Made by a program: the position numbers and the translations under genes | Shown here: in pieces, positions 1-12,732 of the stretch | Layout: the number at the start of each line of letters is the position of its first letter | Numbering within the stretch: the stretch's first letter is position 1 | The notes under the pieces: generated by a model | Seen by the model: only the letters and a program-made list of their open reading frames with translations | Told to the model about the DNA's origin: nothing | Databases searched by the model: none | NCBI GenBank assembly: GCA_032718565.1 | Contig: JAVGVS010000056.1 | Location: forward strand, 1,612,988 to 1,676,987 | Length of the DNA stretch: 64,000 nt | Direction: 5' to 3' | Source of the DNA: Distichodus sexfasciatus | Taxonomy: Eukaryota > Chordata > Actinopteri > Characiformes > Distichodontidae

Positions 1-103
1 CCTACCACAGTCTGCAGCATCTTTTCAGCTTTGCCTCTCAGTGAGTGTGTGTGTATTGACAGGAGTAAACCATGTCCGTATAGTGTTGGTACATTTTTTC
101 CGT

Positions 104-288
104 TTTACATTTAGCAGATGCTCTTATCCAGAGTGGCTTCCCATTCCTAATGTCAGGCACAGTTTCCCTGAGAGTTGGGGTTAAGGGTCTTGCCCAGGGA
201 CCCAGCGATGGTAGTGCCAGAGGTAGGACTCGAGCCCGCGACCTGTTGGTCCAGAGGCGAGTGTCCTAACCACTAGACCACCAGCATG
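104..288 (-). repeat. SINE family A copy
   Basis: tRNA-derived repeat on the - strand, read on + from the 3' tail ATTTAGCAGATGCTCTTATC to the tRNA-like head CCTAACCACTAGACCA. Other copies in the window are at 1851, 3386, 5242 and 49160. Confidence 0.75.
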
Positions 289-529
289 TGTTGGCTGAAC
301 ACTGTGACAGGATGGTGTTTAGTTAACACGTTCTGTATATATTCTTGAATGTGAGTGTCCCTGTGTTTTTTACCCTGCCCAACTACACTATGTGAAACTG
401 TGTCTCTATGCTGAGACATGCATCAGTCAGACTGACGGCCGTGGTTTGGAATGGGCTAGTGCCAAAACGAGCGCAGCTAACTACTCTCCAATCACTGTCA
501 CTCCTCTCTCCTCCCTTACAGCCTGTCTG

Positions 530-1339
530 TCAGATTGGTTTCCCTTGTTCCCCACCTCCAAAGAGAGAATCTTCATTGGCAGTGTCCATGACTTTGGCTG
601 TATGTTTGGGATCGTTGTCCTGCTGCAGAATAAATTTGGGGCCAATCATACGCCTCCCTGATGGTATTGCATGATGGATAAGTATCTGCCTGTATTTCTC
701 AGCACTGAGAACACCTTTAATCCTGACCAAATCTCCAACTCCATTTGCAGAAATGCAGCTCCAAACGTTCAGGGAACCTCCACCATGCTTCACTGTTGCC
801 TGCAGAGACTCATTATTGTACCGCTCTCCAGCCCTTCGACGAACAAACTGCCTTCTGCTACAGACAAATATTTCACATTTTGACTCATCCGTCCAGAGCA
901 CCTGCTGCCATTTTTCTGCACCCCAGTTCCTATGTTTTGGTGCATGCTTGAGTCGCTTGGCCTTGTTTCCACGTCGGAGGTATGGCTTTTTGGCTGCAAC
1001 TCTTCCATGAAGACCACTTCTGGCCAGACTTCTCCGGACAGTAGATGGGTGTACCTGGGTCCCACTGGTTTCTGCCAGTTCTGAGCTGATGGCACTGCTG
1101 GACATCTTCCGATTTAGAAGGGTAATAAGCTTGATGTGTCTTTCATCTGCCGCACTAAGTTTTCTTGGCCGCGCACTGCATCTATGATCCTCAATGTTGC
1201 CCGTTTCTTTGTGCTTCTTCAAAAGACCTTGAACAGCACATCTTGAAACCCCAGTCTGCTTCGAAATCTTTGTCTGAGACCTTGCTGATGCAGTATAACT
1301 ACCTTGTGTCTTGTTGCTGTGCTCAATCTTGTTTTCCAC
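530..1339 (-). pseudogene. Tc1-like transposase fragment
   Basis: 269-codon open frame on the - strand. An N-terminal helix-turn-helix region is recognisable from about residue 21 (SQTKISKQTGVSRCAVQGLL); residues 1-20 look frame-shifted. A second HTH follows (SSAISSELAETSGTQVHPST). The first catalytic Asp is D151 in WTDES and the second is D241 in QQDNDPKHTA. The homologous part stops soon after, near residue 255, so the third acidic residue of the DDE triad is missing. It is a dead transposase with a foreign C-terminal extension. Confidence 0.9.
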
Positions 1340-1726
1340 AACCTCACCTTGGTAGCAGAGTTTGGCTGTTCCTCACCCAGTTTTAAGCCTCCTACACAGC
1401 TGTTTCTGTTTCAGTTAATGACTGTGTTTCAACCTACGTGTGACATTGATGATCATTAGCATCTATTTGGTATAATTGGTTGATCATACACCTGACTATA
1501 ATCCTACAAAACCCCTGACTTTGTGCAAGTGTACCTATAAGAATTGATGCTGGTTTGAAGGCAAAAGGTAGTAACACCAAATATTGATTTGATTTAGATT
1601 TTTCTTTTGGTCGCTCACTTTGCATTTTGTAAATTGATAAAAATAAACAATCATATTTCTGAAAGCATTCTTTGTTTACAGCATTTTTTCACACCTGCCT
1701 AAAACTTTTGCACAGTACAGTATACT
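575..1726 (-). mobile_element. Tc1-like DNA transposon, 3'-truncated copy
   Basis: The - strand carries a Tc1 transposase frame plus a left end. The outer end near 1722 reads, on the - strand, TACTGTACTGTGCAAAAGTT, a typical fish Tc1 terminal repeat. The other half ends abruptly near 575-590 inside the catalytic domain with no matching terminal repeat, so the copy cannot transpose. Confidence 0.85.
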
Positions 1727-1850
1727 ATAAGGTGCTGGCTCTTTTCCACTGTTCAGTTCAAGAAGAAAGGGCCTCAAATATTGTAGTTTTCCATTTTTAA
1801 AAAAGATAGACAGATTTGACCTTGACACCGTGACACTCATGTCACCATCG

Positions 1851-2020
1851 CAATGGTGTGGTAGTGTAGTGGTTAGGATACGGCGAGTATCTGAACCAAG
1901 AGGTCGTGAGTTCAACTCCTACCTATAGCAACATCATGCTTGGATCCCCCTCTCTGAGCAAGACTCTTAACCCCGGTTGCTGTGTATTAGACCATCCGCT
2001 AAATGCTGTAAATGTACATG
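1851..2020 (+). repeat. SINE family A copy
   Basis: tRNA-like head (GTGTAGTGGTTAGGATACGG and GAGTTCAACTCCTACC, box A/B-like), ending CCATCCGCTAAATGCTGTAA. It lies directly after the Tc1 copy. Confidence 0.7.
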
Positions 2021-2084
2021 TTAGAGGACACCAGTGAGATCGCTGTTTGAGACTGGAACACCACACTACAGTGGTCAGGGGGAA

Positions 2085-2245
2085 TGGAACACGAGTACAT
2101 GTCCATAGGGAATTTCTTTGTGGAGTTTGTGTGCTCTCCCCATGTTCGTGTAGGTTTTTTCCCAGGTGCTCTGGTTTCCTCCCACAGTCCAATAGCATGT
2201 GTCTTGATTGGTTAGTCTGAACTGGCCCCATAAGTTGTGCCTGTA
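2085..2245 (+). repeat. dispersed fish repeat, family C fragment
   Basis: TTTGTGGAGTTTGTGTGCTC, CCCCATGTTCGTGTAGG and GGTTTCCTCCCACAGTCCAA, shared with 10732-10860. This is a very common teleost interspersed repeat block. Confidence 0.7.
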
Positions 2246-3385
2246 AGAATTGAACATATTATTGCAGAGTACTTTACAGTACAGTACTTAGAGTAGAGTA
2301 GCTACAGTTTGGTACGCTTTGCGTTTTGCTTCCTTGTTCATACTTTCAAATCCATTCTATAACATGCCACGTGGTTGGGTTGCTAATAAAGTGGCCAGAT
2401 AAGCTTTAGGTCCTGGGTAAATTTCTGTCTCCTGCCTCTGCAGAACTTGAACGCTGCTTTACTTCTCTGCTTTCCTATTTCTCATTGCTAACCAAAGGCG
2501 CGTAGGTGAGCAGACCGGATTGTTCTCCTCTGCTTTTGTCGGCTTGGTTCCTTTGTCACTCTTTCTTTGTGTTTTGCTCTGGATGGTGATTCATGGCGGC
2601 GTAACGTTGGCACTTTGCCGTCCTCCATCTTTCTCAGACCTGACTTAATTAAGAGCTTTAATGAGGCTGCGGATAGCGAGAGGCAGCCATGGAGGTTTAG
2701 CTGTCATCATTATCTTTCTCTACGAGAGCGAGAGAGAGATGGAGGAAGAGAGAGAAGATTTAAAGCCACTCAAATGAAGTTCTAATGAAGAGGCAGGATT
2801 GCAGCGTATCATGTAGCTTAGTCGACCCCCCTGCTTATCTTTCTCTCCATGTTTCAGCTCTATCTCGCTGTCCTCCTCGATGTCCTGCTTCTCATTACCT
2901 CTTTTTCTCTTCATCCTTCACTCTGACCCACTCTTCTGCTTTGTGGAATGCTTTTAGATTTTAACATTTACAATGTTGCACAGATTGTATAGTCCATAAA
3001 GAGTTGCCCCAATTTTACAACAGCATGTGCACACAAGTGAAACAAAACCCTTACTCTTCTTAGCATTCAGCAAAGTGTAGAATTAGTATGAATTCAAAGC
3101 AGATTTCAAGTGGAGCATATTTTGCTCGGCTGGAATGGAGAAGGTCACTAAGAACTTCTTGTTGTCTTACAACACATGCTAGCCTGGCACACAGTGGAAA
3201 ATAATCAGTGTGTCATCCATTTAATTCTAAAACCCCCAAAAAACCCTGTTTTTAAATATTTGATTCCCAAACAAATAAGATCCAATTTCCCATATTGTGC
3301 TTGAATAAAAATGAAAAAACCACTCACATTCCGTGCTTCAAATGCAGCAGAAGTGATACACATGAAGAAGCTTCGTAGCATTAGC

Positions 3386-3562
3386 ACGAAGTCTAGTGAT
3401 TAAGACACTCACGTCTGGACCAAGAGCTTGTGGTTTCGAATCCTACCTCGAGCACTACCACCACTGGGTCCCTAAGCAAGACCCTTCACCCCAAGTTGCT
3501 CGCAGGGAAACTGTTGCCGAAATTAGAAAATGGAAGTTGCTCTGGAAAAACGAATACTGAAA
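3386..3562 (+). repeat. SINE family A copy
   Basis: Head GTCTAGTGATTAAGACACTC, middle GGTTTCGAATCCTACCTCGA and CACTGGGTCCCTAAGCAAGA, tail GGAAGTTGCTCTGGA. Diverged and without the final CGTCTGCT. Confidence 0.7.
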
Positions 3563-4017
3563 TTGAAAGAAGCATGTTTTCTTGTGTTTGATTTTAAAAG
3601 TGATTGATCATATGATACACGGATTGCAAATAACATTTGTGTTTCTCTTTTGCAGGCTAGTGCAGCTTTACTGTTGTACGCCCAGGGAGTCTTCTGTAGT
3701 AATCTGTGCTTTCGCCGTGAGACTTTGCGTGGGAAAATGTGGACACCTCCTGCCTTTTCCTTGTGGCAGTAGTGAGGCTTGTTTTTCTGTGGCCATTGAG
3801 ATGTAGAGGTGTTCTTGTTGGTCTTTGCAGATTTACGTTGTTAAACGTTCAGATAGAGATAAGTCCACTGAGACAACTTGCTCTTCTCTTCTGTTTACTG
3901 CCAGTGTCTCTATCTAGAACATTCCGCAACGTCTCCGCTCCGATCCTGACTGGGGTGTCTCGGTAGTCCGGCTATATTCTTTTCTGGGCAAAGTGGGTCA
4001 GTTGCATCACGGTGGTG

Positions 4018-4056
4018 CTGTGTGTGTGTGTGTGTGTGTGTGTATGAGTGTGTGTT
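4018..4056. repeat. (TG)n microsatellite
   Basis: Near-perfect TG run, interrupted by TATGAG near its end. Confidence 0.9.
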
Positions 4057-4895
4057 GGTTACACATTAATGGGTTTGGTCACGTTTTTTCTCTCTTCATT
4101 TCTACCTGGTGTGGCTCTTTGGTCGCTTTGGTGGGACAAACTGCACTCAAATTGAAATCATTACAGGGCAGATTTTCAACCATTCCTAATTTAGTCTCTG
4201 TGCTGCTTCTCTGCCGCTTTCATTTTTTGATCATGTTTTGGCAAAGAATTGTACTATTTCAATGTTTCTTTTATATAATTTAATAGCTTCTTCAATTTTA
4301 TGTGACATTATTTTTGTGGGGAAGTAAAGCTCTTTGTAATAAATATTTGTAGACCTCCATTGGCTGTGTCGGAGCATTTTTTTGTGCTTCACTGCTTTGT
4401 GAATCCATCATCAACTCTGCTAAAAGTAAAGGGGGGATTTTGTTTTGTTGAGAGGCAGCTCTGCTGTTTGGGAATTCATGCCACGTTGAGGTGTGTTTTC
4501 TGCGGATTGATGTTTTGAGTGACAGTCCTCTACCACATGTGATTCCGTGCTAAGGGAGAGCTTTGTCACGAGGAAGGCGGCGGTTTGAGCTCTCTACCTT
4601 GTACTGTAACTGACTGTCAATGTGGCAGACACTTAATACTTAAGCTGCATTCACAGAGACCTTCTGTCACTCTGCCAAGCTCAGACCTGTATTTCAAGCG
4701 CTGTGCCGAAAACAGTAGTTTTATGGGAAAGTTTTATTTTGACATCACAGAACATTGAGACAAGGCTGTGGAACAGACAAACTTTTGTATGATTGTCCAA
4801 TCTCAATAATATTTTTCATTTATGGCTTTCAACCAACACTTCAGTTACCAAATTACAGGGTCAATCTCCTTGGAGCAACTTGAAAATGGGTAGTT

Positions 4896-5122
4896 ATTTG
4901 TCATGGTGAACACACATCACAGTGCATCACAACCAAATGTGACCTCTGCATTTGACCCCTCCGTGAAGGAGCAGTGGGCTGCTGGCATGATGCCTGAGGA
5001 GCAATTCTTGGGGACAGTCCCTTGCTCATGAGTACCTCAGTGGTAACTTTACGGGTCTGAGATTTGAACCAGCGACCTTCCGATCACAGGGTGAATGCCC
5101 TAACCGTTACAATACCAAATGC
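4896..5122 (-). repeat. SINE family B copy
   Basis: Second tRNA-derived family, here on the - strand. It is read from GTGAACACACATCACAGTGC through CATTTGACCCCTCCGTGAAG to TTTGAACCAGCGACC and CCCTAACCGTTACAATACC. Related copies are at 17164, 22281, 23973, 25668-26235 and 58182. Confidence 0.75.
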
Positions 5123-5241
5123 TCATGGGTTGAGAGTCTTGCTCAGTGGCCTACTGGTGGTGGTGATGGAGGGTAGATGTTGACAGATTCATCCCACTAC
5201 CCCTTGGTGCATAAGTGAGTATCATATCACTAGTTTGTGAT

Positions 5242-5447
5242 ACATTTACAGCATTTAGCAGATGCTCTTGTCCAGAGTGACTTCAATTTCCTAATTTTCA
5301 GGCAAGTCTCCCTGTAGCAACATAGGGTTAAGGGTCTTTCTCAGGGTCAAGGGTTAAGGGTCATGATGATAGTGCTGGAGATAGGATTCGAACCCACAAC
5401 CTCTTATTCCAAAGGTCAGTGTCCTAGCCGCTAGACCACCACAGTCC
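5242..5447 (-). repeat. SINE family A copy
   Basis: Same family on the - strand: tail AGCAGATGCTCTTGTCCAGA at the left and head CTAGCCGCTAGACCACCA at the right. It contains an extra partial repeat of the GGGTTAAGGGTC block. Confidence 0.7.
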
Positions 5448-5449
5448 CT

Positions 5450-8400
5450 GCCGATATTGCTGTAAGTCCACATATCTTCTAATTACGGGGACAGTCAGCC
5501 TGGACGATCTTGGGATTAAAGGTTCCACTACTTTAACATTTACTATAATGTAAACTGTAATTATCTTATTACAAGGACAATCACACTGTAGCAACTTGGG
5601 GTTACTGGGTTTAATCAGGGCTCCCCCCAGGGAAATACACACGCATTCCCACATGCCTAAAGCAAACAGATTACCGTTTTATATTCAAGCATTTTATTAT
5701 CTAGCCTATTCACATGCTATTAATACATTCATAATGCCGATTACTGTAGGTAAGTGGTATAAGCGGTTTATGTCTTTGGTGGGGTTTGTCTGAATGAAGA
5801 TGTTCCGTTTTGGCAGTTCCACCCCCGTCACGTGATTTTACAGCATGTCTTTTTATTCCTAGTGTTGGAAGAGAGAGAGGTTGAAGAAGAGAAGTAGAGA
5901 TAAGTCTTTTTATGTAGTTCTGTATTCAGTTTGCTTCATATGTGGTCAGCCATGCAGCGAAGAACTTCCTCCCTCCATCCCTGACACATTAATCTGTAGC
6001 TGGCTGCACTCAACTCACTTTTGGGGGCCTAATTTGTCTGTAGCCACCTGCGTGGGCACACACACACACACAGATGCACAGACAGTGACGGGCTGTAATT
6101 AAGGCTGCTCCCCTAATGCCAGAGTTATGAGCCACTCCAGTTTTCCATTATCACACACACACACTCCACTTCGCTTCCCAGCCCAGCCGAGCTGCTGCAG
6201 CATGGTAAATCTACACCGCATTATGTAGATTGGCCATTGTTCTGCACACACTCTCTCACACACACACACACCATCTCACAATCTCTCTCTTCTCCTGGCT
6301 CTCGCACTGTCTCTGTCTTTACTCCTTGCATCTCACTCGATGTAGAAATCCGTCTGAGTACGACATTGAGTTGGCACCTGCAGTAATCGATGGCCTGCTC
6401 GAGCCTCAGATGGCGTGCTCCTCTCTGAACTCTGTCGCGTCCCTATCGATCCTTTTTGTGCTTTCGCTCTGTTTTGCGCTACTGCGATTGATGAGTAAGC
6501 TGTTGCTTTTTTGGGAAAGCGTCTTAAGCAGAAAGAGTTTGCGCTGAGAGGAGACGCTGCATCAGACGCTGGCATCAGTCAGATCTGTGGCACAATCTGC
6601 ACACTTGTCTTTCTTTATATGATGTTGCTTTCGTTCTGATGCGCTGATTGCTCTTCTCGCTTGCATTGGTCTCACACTGATTTGACTTTTAAATTGCAGA
6701 TTTTATGAAAGTTATTGAGTTGATGAAAATGTATAACAGGAAATATATGTTCATAGGTAGTCCACATCATACGATGGAAAGGTGTTTGGAAGACATGCTT
6801 TGAATGTGGAAGACAATTTGACTTTGAAACACCAAAATCACAGTCAGTAATCCACACTGTAACACTGAGACTGAACTGTGCGAAACTTTAAATATATTAG
6901 AGTGTGTTACAAGTCTATTACATATATATTAATGTATATCAGCCAGTGAAAGAACTGACGGTCAGTCATTCTGTCAGACTTGCATATGCCTGCAAACACA
7001 AGCCGTTGGTGTGTATGGAGCCTCTCCACAGAGCCGCTGTAGGGAGATGTGTGTATTTAGGGCACCTTCCTCAGAATCTAGCAGGTCAAGGCCACAGATT
7101 CCAGTGCAGTGAGAGTGAATCCCAGCCTCTCTCCCTCAGTGTTTATTATAGCGCTGTGCATCTCAGCGCTGTTCCACTTCCACACGGTTCTCTTCTCACC
7201 ACTTCACCTGAAAACCAGTGCTGGTGTTCATCCCGAAAAGCCTCAGCATCGTCTCACACCTCAGATAGGAGTTCACACGCTTGCCTTTAAGCAGTTTGTG
7301 TTCTGTGTTTTACTCAGAGCCGATTCAGTTCGATGCTCTAGTCTGTCTTGTGTTTAGAATCTGAGTGATTTGTTCATTTGATTTTTGCATTAAAATAAAA
7401 AAAATCAAAACCCAAAAAACTTTTTATGTCATTAATAAAGAATGATGGAGAAGTTATAGATGCAGTTGATGCAGGCTTACTTGTTGCCAGATAGAAACGT
7501 CAGTAACATATTAGCAAACAGCTGATGAAGTGACTGCCCATACAAACTTTTTTTGTTCTTTGGCAGTTTGACAGTTAATCTTCTTTATCTTGTGATATTG
7601 GCATTTTCTTTTTAGTCTTCTGCGTGTAACTGTCACTTCCTCGCCATTTGCGTTCAATGGAATATGAGAGCACGTGACATGCATTTCCATTTTTTTTATT
7701 TGATTACAAAATTTTCATTTTGATTCATTTTCCATTTTGAAAATAAAAGCTGAAAAAAGTAAATTGGTTTGGTTTTTATGTGAATATGATATACAGATTA
7801 CACACAGGCTATGAATTCTCTCTGTCTCATTCTGCCTTCATGTAAATGTGTGTTGTATCACACACAGCCATCCGTTGTTCATGCATGTTCAGAGATAATA
7901 TCCCTTCTCGCTGTCTCTTAACTCTTTCATATACATAAAAAAAGACATGACCTTCAATAAGTCTTGTCATTGTCGGCCATTGAAAGAGAATAATCAGGAT
8001 CTTTTTTTCCCTCCCTCTCCAGCTCTGCCGATAGCAGCAGCCTGCGTAAATGTCATAGTAAAAATACCACCGAAAGCCGTCACGTATTCAGTGTGTTGAC
8101 ATGCAGTAGATTGTCCTCAGCTATTGTATTTTTGTATATAGATACTGCTGCGCCAGAATTGTCTGTTCCAGCTGGCTCTCTGTAAAATTCCCAGCACATC
8201 TTGCAGAGTAACGGGGAGATCTGGGTGTCACTCAGTGCAGAGCAGTTCATTTTCACAGCTATTTTAGATTTAGTCTTGCTAAGTGCTCATTAGTTTTAGT
8301 CGTTTTCTTGATGGTTTTCTTCTACCAAAAGTAGTTACATTTTAGTCAACTCATTATTTACTATTTATTATTTATTATTTAGTTTACTCATTATTTTTTG

Positions 8401-10680
8401 TCAAAATGTTAAATTACGATTTAAGTTAACATAGCTGTTTACCCGGTAACACCGTCAAACCTTATCTGCTTCTGTCAGGACTTATTATGTCACTGTGGCG
8501 AGCGCTCACATATTGTTGTCCGATTTTTATTCCACACGCTTTTTCTGACCACAGCTCTTCCTACAGTTTTTATGTAAGAAACTTTGTTCCAACTGTAAAG
8601 CGTGCAGCCTGTCGCGGTGTGGGGTGATTATATGCACATTTTTGATACTTGTACTCGTTCGCGAGTTCTTTTCCCCCATAGACTAACATGGAGCTCAACT
8701 TTCGACGCTTTACTGCTCGGCGCCATTCTTCACAAAGTCACCAAAGTCAGCAAATTCTTTGCATATCTATAACTGCCGTGACCTACAGACGTCGTTTTTT
8801 TGTCGTTTATTTTTCCCATATGAACTCATTAGTTTTCTCCCATTAAGAATACATGGCGTTTGAGACTCGAAAGCTTTCCATCAACTGTTTACACACGACA
8901 GTCAACACGGTCCTCACCGAACACACACCTCAGTCTTTTTTGACTCGCATTTGTCTTTTTCTTGCTTTTATCATCCCTCGTTCTTTCCGGTTTTCATGCC
9001 ACAGCTACAAAACTTGAGCAGTAAGCAGGTTATTTTCTTGCACAAAGGCACCTCTAGCTTGATATTGCGGTTGTATAATCGTGGCATAAACAGCAGCTGT
9101 CTCTCGAGGTTGGTCAAGTGTGGCATGTTAAGGAAGGACGTCTCTCAGTGTTCTATCAATAAAAATTATGTTGTGTTGCATTTGTCCATTCACCACTAAG
9201 AAAGCTGGAGCCACGTCGTCTCGTCTCTCTGTATACCTGTACAGTATATAGCAGAGACGACAATAAAGGTTACTTCAACTTTAAAAAATAAAGCATGTCC
9301 ATAAATCTCAGTGACGTGTTCACCCAAGCGATCCTGTTTGCATTGAAGTCACGTTGCCATTCACTATTTATCTTTAATCACTTAGCTGTGGGTTTAGAAA
9401 ACATGAGGAATTATTCCAGTGTGAAAAAATGTGAACACTCGAAAGTATCATGCAACAATATGCACACAAAATTGTCTCGTGCCTCCTCACTTGTCCTTTC
9501 AGGGGCTCCGTAGTTTAGATCAGCATCTGTATTGCTGTTATTCCATCTACGTGTGTCCCCCTGTCAATCCAACCAGTAATAGGGCTGCGTTTCTTAATTA
9601 TCTGGACACACAAAAGAGATGCATTTTCAATGTCTGACATTCCATACATTAACATTTTAGTCTCATCTAGTTACCGTATACATTTCTTCACAGCTGTGCC
9701 ATCAAAGATCTATTTTTGTCTCAACAATGTCTCGTCTTAGTCGTGGCGAAAATTGTTCATTGACAAATATTTTTCATCATGCTTTTCTTAAAGAAATTGA
9801 CACTGGTGTAGGTGTTTTCAGGGCCCCATTTCCGGTGCTTTCCGCGCTCCGTGTGCCTTGTAATCCAACAAACTTGTCGTCTTTGGCTTTGGATGCCGAG
9901 CAGAGAAACAAGACAGAGTTTTTCAAGCGTGTAAATGAATACGGGAGCCGCTTGAGGCGTGTTGTTTTTATCAGCTCAATATCTGAGTTTTCCCTCAAGC
10001 TATTAGAGTTCTGCTCCCCCTCCCCATCTCTATTTCTCTTGCAGATGGTGTTTCTGCAAGTGTCAGATATCAGAAGCGTGCACAGATTAATGAAAATTGC
10101 CTCCCTGATATTGTGTCCAGAATAAATCTTTTAGTGCCGTTGAATGATTTAGGCTGTTGGCGATAATAATAGATGCAACAATGTAATTGAGGCGAAATTT
10201 GTGTGTGAGTGTGTGTATGAGAATGATTGTCTCTACTCACCTTGTTAGAGATCATCTTCATCAAGAGTGGACAGAGACAGCAGTTCTGTGCTAATGAACC
10301 AGCCTCTCCCAAAACCCACAAACTGTTATTCTTTTCATGTCCTCCATCCGAAGACGCTCAGAAGCTAAAATAATGTCTTGATCAGTTACTCACAGTGTCA
10401 CTTTTCGGGGCTGTGTTTCTTTCTGGCTGTGTTCGCTCGGTGCAGTGTGATGCCAGATGAAACGGCTCAGCGTGGAGACTCTCCGCTTTGAGGACTCTCT
10501 AGTTTCAGCTCTCTCGCAGCAACAAACTTCAGACCTCGTTTTCACGTACACTACGAGAGGCATCGACAGGATTGTTCTGCACTTATACCGGCACTTGGAA
10601 TGGATCTGAGAAGTATAATTTGTGGTAGTGCTGGAAATTGATTTAAAATATGTAATTAATCTCTTTATTTGCTTTGTTAT
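5450..10680. other. intronic DNA without recognised genes
   Basis: Mostly unique-looking, AT-rich sequence with a few short (CA)n runs (6058, 6153, 6258). I see no gene. A 130-bp open stretch at 6346-6492 with a fair donor and a splice-like segment at 10044 were considered and not accepted. Confidence 0.5.
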
Positions 10681-10684
10681 CCAC

Positions 10685-10985
10685 CTCATAGCGAGGAGGT
10701 CCTGGGTTCGATCTCCGGGTCGGCCGCAGGGCCTTTCTGTGTGGAGTTTGCGTACTCTCCCCGTGTTCGCGTAGGTTTTCTGCGGGTGCTACGGCTTCCT
10801 TCCACAGTCCAAAAGCATGCAATATAGGTTAGTTGGCGAATCTAAATTGGACCCGTAAGGTGTGAATGTGAGTGTTATTTTGTGAGTGTGTTCTCTACGA
10901 TGTGATGGCACCTTCCCAGGGTTGGTCCCCGCCTTGCACCCATAGTTGTAAAAAGGCTACTTGTTCCTCCCTAATACATGATTAC
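10685..10985 (+). repeat. dispersed tRNA-derived fish repeat, family C
   Basis: Box B-like GGTCCTGGGTTCGATCTCCG, then TGTGTGGAGTTTGCGTACTC, CCTTCCACAGTCCAAAAGCA and GGTTAGTTGGCGAATCTAAA. The 5' end of the tRNA-like part is missing. Confidence 0.75.
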
Positions 10986-11225
10986 AGGCGTGTGTTTAGT
11001 ATACACTGCACGTGTCAAGTATAAAACATGCTCCAGTCAGACACCTGTGCTGGAAGAACCAGTGTAAATTTGGCCTTTACTTTGCCTTAAATGGTCTGCA
11101 TTAACGCATTAATATTCCCAGGCCAAATTCGTAGATTACCGTTTAGCAGTGTTTAAGAGTAATAGTAGCCTTATTTTATCATGTGTTTTAGGTTTCGTTA
11201 ATAAACCATCCCGAGTTCAGAGTAA

Positions 11226-11322
11226 GTTACATTTATGCCATTTAGCAGATGCTCTTATCCAGAACTACCTGTTTTTGTTTGTAATTACAGTTGGGGGTTA
11301 AGGGTCTTGCTCCTGATTCTGG
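11226..11322 (-). repeat. partial SINE family A copy (3' end only)
   Basis: CATTTAGCAGATGCTCTTAT then GGGGGTTAAGGGTCTTGCTC; the tRNA-like head is missing, as in a 5'-truncated retroposed copy. Confidence 0.6.
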
Positions 11323-11974
11323 AGGCTGGATAGAAAATAACATTGTACAGGTCTCAAACATATTGCCATCTTATTTCTTTAAGTTCTAAATAATTCTTCC
11401 CTTGTCACCAAGCAATGTCTAGTTTGTTTCTCAGTTGGAGCAGCTTGACAGGTATAAAAAGTGCGAAGAACAGCAAATTGGAAAGTGGAAATTGACTATT
11501 GCTTTAGAATGTTGATAGCTTTGATCTGATGTCATATTAACAAGATTTTACCGCACACACTTTTTGACAAATTATATAAAAATGCTTTTATTAAAGTTGT
11601 TCTGTCAGGAAGTGTTTTTTATTTATAACACAAGCTTCCAAAATTGCCTTTTAGAACTCTTTTGGTCAGAAAGCATTTTGTTTATCTGTAAAAGCTGAGT
11701 CACTGTGCGTAAAGCCGCTCTGACCTCGGGACTGGTCGTTCAGGAATATTGACTTTCATACTGAATCATTCCAGAACGCTGTCTCTCTCTTCTCTTAGCG
11801 TGTATAAGATGGGTATTGAGCTGTTGTCCGGCTCTTTGCCTTTCTTCTACGGAATGATGGAGAGTGCCTTTGTTGTTCATGTAACTTGCTGCTTACATCC
11901 TCCCAACTGCTTTTAAAACTGTAGACCTTCAAGCCACAAGATGCTTATGATTAAAAGTAGCCGAATGACAGCCA

Positions 11975-12235
11975 AGCTACTGTTGTAATATAGTAGTTAC
12001 AAGCTCCTGGGGGAAAAAGTAGCTAAGATCAGAGCTATCTCATAGCCATAGATTCCATCTTCACCAAGGTGTACTCCATCTGCTGACTCCACCTCGCAGC
12101 TTCCAAGAGCGTGCTGTGCTGCAATGATCGTGCCCCACGCACCATTTTTGCCAATTCAGTACATAGTAGATGAGTAGTTAGTTTTAAAGGTACAGTGTTA
12201 TAAAATGAGCTTTGCACTTTAGTTTGCATCACTAC
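11975..12235. repeat. repeat F copy 1
   Basis: Shares AGATTCCATCTTCACCAAGG, CTCCATCTGCTGACTCCAC and TGCTGTGCTGCAATGA with 49900-50030. Nature unknown. Confidence 0.55.
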
Positions 12236-12583
12236 TTCAGTTAACGTTGTCGAGAACCAATCACGACTCTTGCTGAGCAGTTAAATGTAACACCATACCT
12301 AATTTGCTCAGTAATGGTCATGGAGATTTTCTGTTACTCTGCAAATAATGTGATGAAGGCCTGCTTCTGCTTAGTGACTGTGATTCAAAAAACGGAGCTC
12401 TGTACTTTTGAGTATAACTTTGACAGATGTAGACTGAGTGACAAAATTCTTCAGTGCTGCATTCAGTGTTTCTTTTGCAACAAAGTCAAATTTTTGTCAC
12501 CACACATTAAATGTGTAGCTTCGTTAGCTCGCAAAACCCAACATATTGTTGAAATTCGCTCTGGAACAAAGCATTAATATATT

Positions 12584-12732
12584 CTTGACTGATTGCAAAC
12601 CTACTTCTAGCTCTTATTAACGATTGGATTATTTATTTCAACATTAGTGTGAGTGGATAAATGGGGAGAGAATTACGGCAGTAAAAGTTTTGTCAAATCA
12701 GTATGCAGACAAAGATGATCCTGTGTGTGTCA
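12584..12732. repeat. repeat E copy 1
   Basis: Starts CTTGACTGATTGCAAACCTA, ends GACAAAGATGATCCTGTGTG; matches copy 2 at 13639-13782 along its whole length with scattered differences. Confidence 0.75.

Noticed and set aside
6346..6492. Possible exon: acceptor-like GATGTAG, open frame (NPSEYDIELAPAVIDGLLEP and onward), GTAAGC donor ending in phase 1
   Set aside because: The encoded segment becomes strongly hydrophobic (SILFVLSLCFALLRLM), unlike a PDZ linker, and matches nothing I know. Only the donor and phase fit patj.
10044..10122. Acceptor-like CTTGCAG followed by an open stretch
   Set aside because: No good donor, no homology to PATJ and no conserved motif; probably chance in the intron.
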